Shown here: positions 1 to 6,870 of the stretch, in pieces
Layout: each line of letters opens with the position of its first letter
Numbering within the stretch: the stretch's first letter is position 1
Source of the DNA: QHXQ01 sp038322995
Lineage (GTDB): Bacteria; Acidobacteriota; Blastocatellia; Pyrinomonadales; Pyrinomonadaceae
Reading direction: 5' to 3'
Length of the DNA stretch: 26,101 nt
Assembly: GCA_038322995.1 (NCBI GenBank)
Contig: JBBQGM010000076.1
Location: 1 to 26,101, forward strand
Made by a program: the position numbers and the translations under genes
Notes under the pieces: generated by a model
The model's input: the letters and a program-made list of their open reading frames with translations, nothing else
Database searches by the model: none
What the model was told of the DNA's origin: nothing

Positions 1-320
1 CATTCTCTGGTGCTTCGGCAAACACGACCGCGCGTGGGGGCCGCAGCGCGCTGTCTTCGGCAAACTGCGCTTTATGTCTTCGCCCGCGATGGCGCGCAAA
101 TTCGACGCGCGCCGCTACGTTGCATGGACAAAAAGTTTGCCCCCTTCATCCACCACGGCGGCGCAAACCAAGACGCATTTAGAGCGAAACACTGCTCCCT
201 AGTTGAAGTTGAGGTTGCCACGAACTTAAAACCGGAGGGCTTGTGCATGCGTGAGGCGTTCACGCAAAAGGATAAGCTCACGAAGTTGGGTGTTGGGGCG
301 TAACGGAACAAGAAACTAGC
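1..320. other. Gene-free stretch at the window start
   Basis: I see no supportable gene, RNA or terminator here. Open frames exist on both strands, but they lack a ribosome binding site, recognisable motifs or a plausible protein composition. The only pattern noticed is an 11-nt direct repeat, CTTCGGCAAAC, at 13-23 and 55-65. The stretch lies just upstream of a transposase remnant and may be degraded mobile-element or intergenic DNA. Confidence 0.5.
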
Positions 321-518
321 TTAAGGATACTCAAACTTGTAAGAACTTCCGTGCTCCGGTCGTTGTTCTCGGCGGATGAGGCCATGTTCAAGCTGCTGTA
401 CTTGGCTTTACGCAACATCAGCCAGCGGTGGACGATGCTGGTGCGCCACTGGCGCGCGGCGCTGAACCGGTTCTACCATCTTTTTTGAGAGCAGATTACC
501 GAAACGATTAAAATTCTC
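321..518 (+). pseudogene. 3' remnant of an IS256 (Mutator)-family transposase, frameshifted
   Basis: In the frame of position 384 the translation contains RSLFSADEAMFKLLYLALRN followed by ISQRWTMLVRHWRAALNRF. This is the characteristic C-terminal end of Mutator/IS256-type transposases (a K-LYLA-RNI-W-NW-ALN-F pattern). The frame stops at TGA 486-488, just after a run of six T. Deleting one T from 481-486 would continue the protein as FESRLPKRLK, which matches the usual F-E-x-R-x-P end of the family, so a one-base insertion is likely. No N-terminal or DDE catalytic part is present upstream and no start codon can be assigned. It is therefore a dead fragment, not an active element. Family assignment rests on remembered consensus. 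Confidence 0.75.
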
Positions 519-530
519 TTTGCGGAAAAA

Positions 531-563
531 GAAAATCCCCGGCGCAATGAGCCGGGGATTTTC
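531..563. terminator. Strong bidirectional terminator-like hairpin
   Basis: A perfect 13-bp inverted repeat (GAAAATCCCCGGC at 531-543, its complement at 551-563) encloses a 7-nt loop. The A/T flanks give a U-tract in either direction. The tract is better on the minus strand, where the stem is followed by CTTTTTCC. It sits just beyond the transposase remnant. On the minus strand it could end transcription coming from the tRNA and pilin side. Confidence 0.8.
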
Positions 564-835
564 GCTATTAAGTTGTCGCCAGTTTCGGCATAGCGCGGTA
601 CCTCTGCGCTTACGTGTAGAAGTGGTAAATGGATGAGACTGAAATCGCCCACCGCCTTGCGAACTGGGCGGGCGATATGTAAAGACTTTCGTCTTCAATT
701 TGCCTTCACTGTCCTTCTCAATGAGCTTGCCCCAGGTGCGTCCGGCGCAACCGGGATATTCTCAGAAAGAAGGGAGTCTGGTCAAGGATTTGGCGAGAGG
801 AAATACCACAAAACAGCCACAAATTTATAAAAGGT

Positions 836-937
836 AGGACTTACGCAGTTGGACGAAGAATCAATAACTTACGGGAATAAGCGTTTTCGCTAAGTCCTTT
901 GTTTTCAACCAGGCTCTATTTCAACTGCGTAAGTCCT
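836..937. mobile_element. MITE-like element with terminal inverted repeats and 7-bp target duplication
   Basis: Perfect 16-bp terminal inverted repeats are visible: AGGACTTACGCAGTTG at 836-851 and its complement at 922-937. The 102-bp unit is flanked by direct copies of AAAAGGT at 829-835 and 938-944, as expected of a target-site duplication made on transposition. The interior is A/T-rich, too short for a transposase, and has no convincing ORF. This is the structure of a non-autonomous (MITE-type) insertion mobilised in trans. I cannot name the parent IS family with certainty. The element lies 38 bp from the 3' end of the tRNA-Val gene. Confidence 0.8.
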
Positions 938-975
938 AAAAGGTTCAAAAATCTTAGATAAAACAGCATATTGGA

Positions 976-1048
976 TGCCCGCTGTAGGACTCGAACCTAC
1001 GACCCCACGCGTGTGAAGCGTGTGCTCTACCAACTGAGCTAAGCGGGC
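976..1048 (-). tRNA. tRNA-Val (anticodon CAC)
   Basis: The minus-strand 73-nt sequence folds as a full cloverleaf. The acceptor stem is GCCCGCT/AGCGGGC with discriminator A, and the D-arm is GCTC...GAGC. The anticodon stem is CACGC/GCGTG with loop TTCACAC, giving anticodon CAC, which reads GUG. The variable loop is 5 nt, and the T-arm GTAGG-TTCGAGT-CCTAC carries the invariant TTC. CCA is not encoded. The tRNA lies downstream of the pilin gene on the same strand, separated from it by a GC-rich hairpin, so it probably has its own promoter. Confidence 0.97.
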
Positions 1049-1079
1049 AGTGAATCGAGCGGCGATGCTAACAAGCAGG

Positions 1080-1106
1080 CGGCGCGGCGTCAAGCACGCC
1101 GCGCCG
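1080..1106 (-). terminator. GC-rich hairpin after the pilin gene
   Basis: A perfect 11-bp stem (CGGCGCGGCGT and its complement) encloses the 5-nt loop CAAGC. It begins 27 nt downstream of the pilin stop codon and upstream of the tRNA gene. There is no U-tract on the minus strand, so it may be a weak intrinsic terminator or an RNA-stabilising hairpin. Confidence 0.55.
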
Positions 1107-1133
1107 TTGGGTTGTTAAGGTTAAGCAGCACGT

Positions 1134-1613
1134 TTACATGCCGGGCGGCGAGTCTTGCGCGGTGGCCGGTTGCGACTCGTTGGTGCGCACCGTGTTCACG
1201 TCCGAGCCGACGTAGAAGTGGCGTTTGCCAGTGGCTTGCAAGCCTTCGCCGACCTGCGGATCGGCGTTGATGCTGAAGGATGGCGGTTGATTGCTCGCCT
1301 TCGCCGTCACCTTGATCGTGTAGGTATAGCCATCAACAGTCGGCGTTTCACTGCCGAATCGTGGGTCGAGCGCGCCGCCTTCGATCAGTTGCGCGAACGT
1401 GCCGTAGTTGCTGTGGCGGATGTAATAGGTGCGCTCTTCGGCGTTGATGGTGTTGAGCGTTTTAATGGCCGACGTTTCATTGGTCGCCATCACCGAGTTG
1501 CGCCACGCCGGGATGGCGATACCGATCAGGATGCCGATGATGGCGATCACGATCATCAACTCGATCAGCGAAAAGCCGCGCACGCCGCGCCGCATTCTAT
1601 TCGGTTGCTGCAT
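1134..1613 (-). CDS. Type IV pilin-like (prepilin) protein
   Basis: This is a secreted pilus or pseudopilus subunit, matured by prepilin peptidase and assembled at the inner membrane. A short basic leader (MQQPNRMRRGVRG) precedes the cleavage motif G|FSLIELMIVIAIIGILIGIA. It has the conserved Glu at +5 and a hydrophobic assembly helix of about 20 residues. The C-terminal globular part (about 120 residues) contains YYIRHSNYGTFAQLI and a GYTYTIKV strand, as in PilA/GspG-like pilins of Acidobacteriota and Deltaproteobacteria. The length, 159 aa, is normal. I chose ATG at 1613; the purine-rich tract AGGAGAAGG lies at 1624-1632. A TTG two codons earlier (1619) would sit 8 nt from AGGAG and cannot be excluded. 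No pilus assembly genes are adjacent, so major, minor or pseudopilin status is open. Confidence 0.88.
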   Translation of the reverse strand: MQQPNRMRRGVRGFSLIELMIVIAIIGILIGIAIPAWRNSVMATNETSAIKTLNTINAEERTYYIRHSNYGTFAQLIEGGALDPRFGSETPTVDGYTYTIKVTAKASNQPPSFSINADPQVGEGLQATGKRHFYVGSDVNTVRTNESQPATAQDSPPGM

Positions 1614-1775
1614 AATCAAATAACCTTCTCCTCACAAACTGCTTACACGAGCCAGCGCCGGATGCAGTTCCACAATCTCGCAACCCACAGCGGCCAACGG
1701 CGTGCAATCCGGCAACGCGGATTCTACTACACCGCCGCGCGGGACAAAAATGCAGTCGTCAGAGGGCAAGAGAGC

Positions 1776-1870
1776 GAAAAACCTTTAGCCACGAAACCAC
1801 ACGAAGCAACACGAAGTAAAATGGGCGCATGTTCGGGTCGGTTCGTGTGGTTTCGTGCGTAAAGGTTTTC
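1776..1870. repeat. Long imperfect inverted repeat (dispersed hairpin element)
   Basis: Arms 1776-1805 and 1842-1870 share CACGAAACCACACGAA and an outer GAAAA-CCTTTA block, with only a few mismatches or indels over about 30 nt. The loop is 36 nt. ACGAA recurs inside the left arm and loop (1791, 1801 and 1811), which gives the unit a fragmented direct-repeat texture. It lies in the divergent region between the pilin and MoxR genes. It resembles REP/BIME-type extragenic palindromes. Transcription from either side would form a stable hairpin. Confidence 0.7.
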
Positions 1871-1948
1871 CATGTTGCCCCCATCTTTCATGATTGATTT
1901 AGCAACTAGCCTCTGATCTCTGACCTCTAACCGCTGCTTTATTGTAGA

Positions 1949-2962
1949 ATGACGAGCGTTTACGAGGAGAGCATGAGGCGTTTACAGCCAGCGCAGGGTG
2001 AGGGCGAGGGGATGATTGCATCGGCTACGGCCGCACAATTGACGGAGTTGCGCGCCCGGATCGAGAGCGTCATCAAGGGCAAGCCCGAAGCCGTGCGGCT
2101 GGCCGTGGTGTCGTTGCTCGCCGGCGGCCACCTGCTGATCGAGGACGTGCCCGGCGTCGGCAAGACCACGCTCGCGCAGGCCCTCGCCCGCGCGCTCGAT
2201 TGCAACTTCCAGCGCATCCAGTTCACCTCCGACCTGCTGCCCTCGGACGTGACCGGCCTCTCCGTCTTCAACGAGCGCACCGGCGCATTCGAGTTTCGGC
2301 CCGGCCCGATCTTCGCCAACGTCGTGCTGGCCGACGAGATCAATCGCACCACACCCAAGACACAGTCGGCCTTGCTGGAAGCAATGGGCGAGCGACAGGT
2401 GACGGTCGAGGGCACGACGTATCAATTGCCCGCGCCGTTCATCGTCGTCGCCACGCAAAATCCCATTGAGCATCACGGCACGTATCCGCTGCCCGAATCG
2501 CAACTCGACCGCTTCATGCTGCGCATCGGCATCGGCTACCCCGATGCCGAGAGCGAAAAGCAAATCCTGCGCGCGCGCGAACAGGGCGACCCGCTATCAG
2601 CCTTGCGCCCCGCGCTGACCGCCGCCGACGTGGCCGAATTACAACAGGCAGTGATGAACGTGACCGTGGACGACGCACTCGTAGACTACCTGATGCGCAT
2701 CGTCGCCGCGACGCGCGACTCGGAGATGCTCGACCTCGGCGTTAGCCCACGCGGCACGCTTGCGCTCTGTCGCGCCGCGCAGGCGCTTGCGCTCACAGAA
2801 GAGCGCGACTACTGCGTGCCCGACGACATCAAGCGGCTCGTGCTGCCCGTCTTCGCGCACCGCCTCGTCGTCAACTCGCGCTTCTCCTCCAGCTTGCGCC
2901 GCAGTGAAGAAGCCGAAGCCGTCCTGCGCGAGTTGTTGAAGACGGTCAGCGTGCCGTTATAA
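1949..2962 (+). CDS. MoxR-family AAA+ ATPase
   Basis: This is a cytoplasmic AAA+ chaperone-like ATPase. MoxR proteins usually act with neighbouring DUF58/VWA proteins in maturation of envelope or metal-dependent complexes. Walker A is EDVPGVGKT (about residues 65-73), Walker B is VVLADEIN (125-132) and the sensor-1 region is ATQNP (168-172). The family-typical GTYPLPESQLDRFMLRI follows, and PRGTLALCRAAQA belongs to the C-terminal lid. The 337 aa is near the family norm. The start is uncertain. ATG 1949 has no clear Shine-Dalgarno. In-frame ATGs at 1973 (AGGAG 3 nt away) and 2012 (purine-rich upstream) would still leave the ATPase core intact. The stop is 19 bp before the next gene, and a DUF58 gene follows two genes down, so an operon is likely. 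Confidence 0.92.
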   Translation: MTSVYEESMRRLQPAQGEGEGMIASATAAQLTELRARIESVIKGKPEAVRLAVVSLLAGGHLLIEDVPGVGKTTLAQALARALDCNFQRIQFTSDLLPSDVTGLSVFNERTGAFEFRPGPIFANVVLADEINRTTPKTQSALLEAMGERQVTVEGTTYQLPAPFIVVATQNPIEHHGTYPLPESQLDRFMLRIGIGYPDAESEKQILRAREQGDPLSALRPALTAADVAELQQAVMNVTVDDALVDYLMRIVAATRDSEMLDLGVSPRGTLALCRAAQALALTEERDYCVPDDIKRLVLPVFAHRLVVNSRFSSSLRRSEEAEAVLRELLKTVSVPL

Positions 2963-2981
2963 GCAAACAGGAGCCAACTTG

Positions 2982-3992
2982 ATGAAACGCTGCTTCGTCA
3001 TCAGTCCGATTGGCGCGGAAGGCTCGGAGATTAGAGCGCACGCCGACGATGTGTTCGACTACATCATCAAGCCGGCGATGGAGGAGTGCGGCATCGAGGC
3101 TTGGCGCTCCGACCACCTGCACGAGCCGGGCAAAATCTCCGACCAGATGTTCCGCGCCATCCTCAACGAAGACCTCTGCATCGCCCTGTTGACCGGCTAC
3201 AACCCGAACGTCTTTTATGAACTCGCCATCGCGCAATGCGCCGCGCGCCCGGTCGTCATCCTCGCGGAGAAGGGACAGGAGTTGCCTTTTGACATACGCG
3301 ACATGCGCTGCGTCTATTACGATCTGAGTCCGCGTCCGTTATTCGACCGTGTCTATGTCAAGCAGATCGTCTCGCACGTTAAGAGTCTGGACGCTTCCGG
3401 CTGGCAGGCGGTGTGCCCGTTTGAAGGTTTTGCGGCGCGCATGCAGGACGACGGAGCGGACAAACAACTTAAGATCATTGAGAAAAATCAGAACTATCGC
3501 ACCTACGAGCAATGGGGCGATCTCTTGCGCGAAACCGAAAGCGTGTTCGAGATCATGGGCGTTACGTCCGCCATGTGGCGCAGAGTCAAAGGGCTGCGCG
3601 AACTCGTCGCGCAGAAGGCGGCCGCCGGTTGCAAGGTTAGGGTCTTGCTCATGCACGAGGAGAATCCGGCCCTGCCGCAGTTGATCAATCAAACGCTGCT
3701 GCAAAAAAGTTATGAGAACTTTCTGGTTGCGCATCGTGAGATGTTGAAATTCTTTGCCGGCCTCGCAGAGCAAACGCCCGGCATGGAAGTCCGGCAGATG
3801 CGTAATGGCTGTCCGCATTGTCGCCTGACCCGGACGGATCGACTCGCCATCCTGCTCCCTTATTTCTATGGCGAGAAGGGGGATTATTTACCCGTCTGGG
3901 AAGCCCAGGCCGGTTCATCCCTCTACACGCTCGCACAGCAAGAGTTCGAGACGCTGTGGCAAGCGAACGCGGCCGGCGCGCTCGCAAGCTGA
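2982..3992 (+). CDS. Two-domain protein: nucleoside deoxyribosyltransferase/TIR-like domain plus PLD-like domain
   Basis: No characterised function is known to me. Residues 1-130 begin MKRCFVISPIG and contain R-H-DDVFDYIIKPA, HEPGKISDQMFRAIL, NPNVFYELAIAQ (Glu80 in the position of a catalytic acid) and LPFDIRDMR. This pattern belongs to nucleoside 2-deoxyribosyltransferase-like/TIR-like Rossmann domains. Residues about 165-330 resemble the PLD-like/DUF5919 type domain: EIMGVTSAMW, AGCKVRVLLMHEENP, HCRLTRTDRLAILLPYFYG and a final EFETLW. An intact HxK pair is not visible, so the second domain may bind rather than cut. ATG 2982 has CAGGAG 8 nt upstream; a TTG one codon earlier is less likely. 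Sitting between MoxR and DUF58 is unusual. Related N-terminal domains occur in NAD-consuming or nucleotide-sensing defence proteins. A defence or signalling role here is inference only. Confidence 0.75.
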   Translation: MKRCFVISPIGAEGSEIRAHADDVFDYIIKPAMEECGIEAWRSDHLHEPGKISDQMFRAILNEDLCIALLTGYNPNVFYELAIAQCAARPVVILAEKGQELPFDIRDMRCVYYDLSPRPLFDRVYVKQIVSHVKSLDASGWQAVCPFEGFAARMQDDGADKQLKIIEKNQNYRTYEQWGDLLRETESVFEIMGVTSAMWRRVKGLRELVAQKAAAGCKVRVLLMHEENPALPQLINQTLLQKSYENFLVAHREMLKFFAGLAEQTPGMEVRQMRNGCPHCRLTRTDRLAILLPYFYGEKGDYLPVWEAQAGSSLYTLAQQEFETLWQANAAGALAS

Positions 3993-4011
3993 ACCGGGGA
4001 CGCCGGACTTT

Positions 4012-5379
4012 ATGGCGAGAGTCAAGTTCTGGCACAGTTGGTGGCGCGCGATTGTCGGCGCGTTGTTGGTCGCGTGCGGGGCGGCGACGGCGGGCGTGAC
4101 TTGGTGGGCGCGGCGGGCGGAGGACTGGGAGACGGCGCGTTGGGGCGCGATTTTGTCGCTCGTCTTCGTCGCGCTGATCACGATCTTCGTTGTGCCGCCG
4201 CTGTTGCGCTCGGCCCGCGCGGAGGTCGGGCGCTACGATCCGGCCTTCCAGGTCACGACCGGCGGCAGTATCTTCGTTGGCATCTTTCTTGTCGTCGGCT
4301 TCGCCGCTTACAACACGGGCAACAATCTGCTCTTCCTGCTCTTCTCGGTCTTGGCCTCGACGCTCTTCGTCGCGTGGGCGGCGGCGCGGGCGGCTTTGCG
4401 CGATCTCGTCGTCTCGGCCCGTTTCCCGGATCACATCTTTGCGGGTGAGCCTGCGCCCGTCCTCGTGCAGTTGCACAACAAGAAGCGTGTGCTGCCGTCG
4501 TTCTCAATCCTCGTTGAAGCACGTTGCCGGGCTGACGTATCCGCGCCAACACCGGCCCGGCGCGGACTGCGTCGCCGTGTCCGCACACGTTTCTCCAAAC
4601 GTACGCTCGCATACTTTCTGCACGTGCCGCATCGCACGCGCGGGCAGCAGCGCGTCGAGCAGACCTTCGCGCGGCGCGGGCACGTTGTCGTCACGGGCTT
4701 CGAGTTGGCCACGCGCTTTCCCTTCGGTCTCTTCCGTTTGCGCCGTCGCCTGCATGCGCCGCGCGACGTGGACATGATCATCTATCCGAAGCCCGAACCG
4801 CTCGGCGACGAACTGCACCTGCTGCCGATGAACGCCGGCCGCATGGTCTCGACGCGTCGGGGCGTGGGCCACGACCTGCATTCTTTACGCCACTACCAGA
4901 CGCAGGACGACGTGCGCCACATTGACTGGAAAGCCACGGCGCGGGCCCGGCGGTTGATGGTGCGCGAGTTTACGGCCGAAGATTTGTGGCGCGTCCACAT
5001 CGTCTTTGACACACGCTTAAGCGCAGAGACGGACAGGGCGCAGTGCGCCACACGCTTCGAGCGCGGGGTGACGCAGGCCGCATCGCTCGTCGCGCACTTC
5101 ATCGAGGAGCGGGCTGAAGTGCGGCTCACGCTCGGCGACGAGCCGGGCACTTATGGCGCGGGCCGCGAGCATCTGTACGCGGCACTCCGCCGCCTCGCGC
5201 TCGTCCGCACAATGCCGATCATTGCGGCCGAAGCGTCGCCGCCGCCCGCCGATTACCTGCACACCGTCGCCGCCGCGGCCGCCGGGCACGACCCGCATTA
5301 CGTCATCTTGCTGACCATGACCGAACCGGGCACGATCCCCGGCAACCTCTGGCGACGCGCGCACGTGATCTACCTGTAG
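4012..5379 (+). CDS. DUF58 domain membrane protein
   Basis: This is an inner-membrane protein, the usual partner of MoxR ATPases. Four hydrophobic stretches are visible in the first 125 residues, including WRAIVGALLVACGAATAGVT, AILSLVFVALITIFVVPPL, IFVGIFLVVGFAAY and LLFLLFSVLASTLFVAW. The DUF58 signature QDDVRHIDWKATARARRLMVREF lies at about 298-320. It corresponds to the family D-R-I-W-A-R-L-V-R-E pattern and leads into a VWA-like fold (VHIVFDTR). I started at ATG 4012, 19 nt after the preceding stop, because upstream in-frame codons overlap the previous gene; GGGGA lies upstream. The length is 455 aa. The transglutaminase-like gene that commonly completes moxR-DUF58 operons is absent; the next gene is convergent. 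Confidence 0.85.
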   Translation: MARVKFWHSWWRAIVGALLVACGAATAGVTWWARRAEDWETARWGAILSLVFVALITIFVVPPLLRSARAEVGRYDPAFQVTTGGSIFVGIFLVVGFAAYNTGNNLLFLLFSVLASTLFVAWAAARAALRDLVVSARFPDHIFAGEPAPVLVQLHNKKRVLPSFSILVEARCRADVSAPTPARRGLRRRVRTRFSKRTLAYFLHVPHRTRGQQRVEQTFARRGHVVVTGFELATRFPFGLFRLRRRLHAPRDVDMIIYPKPEPLGDELHLLPMNAGRMVSTRRGVGHDLHSLRHYQTQDDVRHIDWKATARARRLMVREFTAEDLWRVHIVFDTRLSAETDRAQCATRFERGVTQAASLVAHFIEERAEVRLTLGDEPGTYGAGREHLYAALRRLALVRTMPIIAAEASPPPADYLHTVAAAAAGHDPHYVILLTMTEPGTIPGNLWRRAHVIYL

Positions 5380-5415
5380 CGGCTACGCGCACGCAGCTCG
5401 CTTCAATTTTTATCG

Positions 5416-6870
5416 CTATTGTATGAGTCGTGCGGCCGCCGCGCGCCCGCTGCGGATGCAGTCAGGCAAGCCTGCGCCCGCGTAGGCGTTGCCGGCGAGT
5501 TGTAAGGTGGGAAAGTTTTGTAAGCGGTCGTTGATGCGCGCGACGCGGTTGAGATGGCCGAGGTGATACTGCGCCATCGAGCGCGGCCACTTTTCGACGT
5601 GCGCGAAGAGCGGCGCGGCCTCAATGCCGAGCAGCGTGCGCAAGTCCGCGCGCACGGCGGCGAGCAACTCGTCCTCAGGGAGCGCGAACATCTCCGGTTG
5701 TAGCGCGCCGCCGACGAAGGCGCGCAAGAGCGCGTGACCAATAGGCGCGCGGCCCGCGAACTTCACGCTGCTGAAGGTGCAGGCGAGCGTGGCGCGGCGT
5801 TCGACGAAGGGCACGACGAAGCCGAAGCCGTCGAGTGGGTGCGGAATGTCGGCGCGACGATAAGCGAGATTGACAGTGGCGGTCGAAGCGTAAGGGATAG
5901 CCGCGAGTTCGGCGGCGAGTTGCGCATCGGTGGTGCGGAGCAGGTCGGCCGCGGCGTAAGCGGGCAGCGCGAGACAGACGGCGTCGGCCGTGATCGGCTC
6001 GCCTGCGTTAATTGTTAATTGCCATTGCTGTGTTATCTGATCGAAGTTGATTGCGTTGACGCGCGTGTTGAGTTTGATTGTGTCCGGCGGGAGCAGCGCG
6101 GCGAGTTTGTCCGTGAGCGTTTGCAGGCCCGCGTCGAACGAGAGGAACAAACTGTAGCGTGCGCCGCTCGTGCCGCGCGTCTGCGCCTGGCTCGTGCGTT
6201 TACGCGCCCGCCACAGGGCGCGGATGACGCTGCGGTGCTGGCGCTCCATGTCGAGAAAGCGCGGCATCGTCGCGCGCAGGGAGAGTTGTTCGGGGTCGGC
6301 CGTATAGATACCGCCGACCATCGGTTGCGCCATCCGCGCCAACGCTTCGCGCCCGAAGCGACGACGAACGAACGCTGCGAGGCTCTCATCATCAGCACCG
6401 TTCGCGGCCGTCGTTGCGCGACGCGGCAACACCAGATCGAGCGCCATCCGCGCCTTGCCCGGCCAACTAAAAATGTCGGTCGTGACGAACGACCAGAAGC
6501 GCGTGGGCGCGAGCAACTGAAACCCTTCGGGCACGGGCCGCAGACGGCCGCCGCGCACGATGAAACTGCGCCGGTGCGCCTCGTTCGTCTCGATCAAACG
6601 CGACGCTAACCCGATCTCTTTGGCGAGTTGGACAGCTTCCGGTTTCTCCGAGATAAACGAGTCGGGGCCGCCTTCGAGCAGAAAACCCTCGCGCTCATAA
6701 GTCCGCACCGTGCCGCCCACGCGGTCGCTCGCCTCCAGCAGCAGCACTTCGAGCGGGCGATCTAACGACGCGCTCTCTTGGGTGAGTTGATACGCCGCCG
6801 CGAGACCGCTGACGCCGCCGCCGATGACGACGATGCGCCGCGCCGTGTTAGTTGGCTGCGGATTGTTCAT
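5416..6870 (-). CDS. hemG: Protoporphyrinogen/coproporphyrinogen III oxidase (HemY/CgoX type)
   Basis: This FAD-dependent oxidase aromatises the tetrapyrrole ring (six-electron oxidation with O2) late in heme synthesis. It may act on proto- or coproporphyrinogen; the family symbol varies (hemG, hemY, cgoX). The N-terminal dinucleotide-binding motif RIVVIGGGVSGLAAAYQL is at residues 12-29, followed by LLLEASDRVGGTVRT and EGGPDSFI. The C-terminal FAD contact LAGNAYAGAGLPDCIRSGR is followed by the end. The 484 aa is typical. The ATG lies inside the end of hemH (23-bp overlap at 6848-6870) with no obvious Shine-Dalgarno, which suggests translational coupling. It is the last gene of hemE-hemH-hemG and its end converges on DUF58 with 36 bp between. 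Confidence 0.93.
   Translation of the reverse strand: MNNPQPTNTARRIVVIGGGVSGLAAAYQLTQESASLDRPLEVLLLEASDRVGGTVRTYEREGFLLEGGPDSFISEKPEAVQLAKEIGLASRLIETNEAHRRSFIVRGGRLRPVPEGFQLLAPTRFWSFVTTDIFSWPGKARMALDLVLPRRATTAANGADDESLAAFVRRRFGREALARMAQPMVGGIYTADPEQLSLRATMPRFLDMERQHRSVIRALWRARKRTSQAQTRGTSGARYSLFLSFDAGLQTLTDKLAALLPPDTIKLNTRVNAINFDQITQQWQLTINAGEPITADAVCLALPAYAAADLLRTTDAQLAAELAAIPYASTATVNLAYRRADIPHPLDGFGFVVPFVERRATLACTFSSVKFAGRAPIGHALLRAFVGGALQPEMFALPEDELLAAVRADLRTLLGIEAAPLFAHVEKWPRSMAQYHLGHLNRVARINDRLQNFPTLQLAGNAYAGAGLPDCIRSGRAAAARLIQ

Noticed and set aside
10..303. 97-codon open frame at the window start
   Set aside because: No ribosome binding site, no recognisable motif, an overlapping frame on the other strand of similar length, and a composition like translated non-coding DNA.
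646..676. Hairpin TCGCCC...GGGCGA as a terminator
   Set aside because: Only about 6 bp pair cleanly and no U-tract follows; too weak to list.
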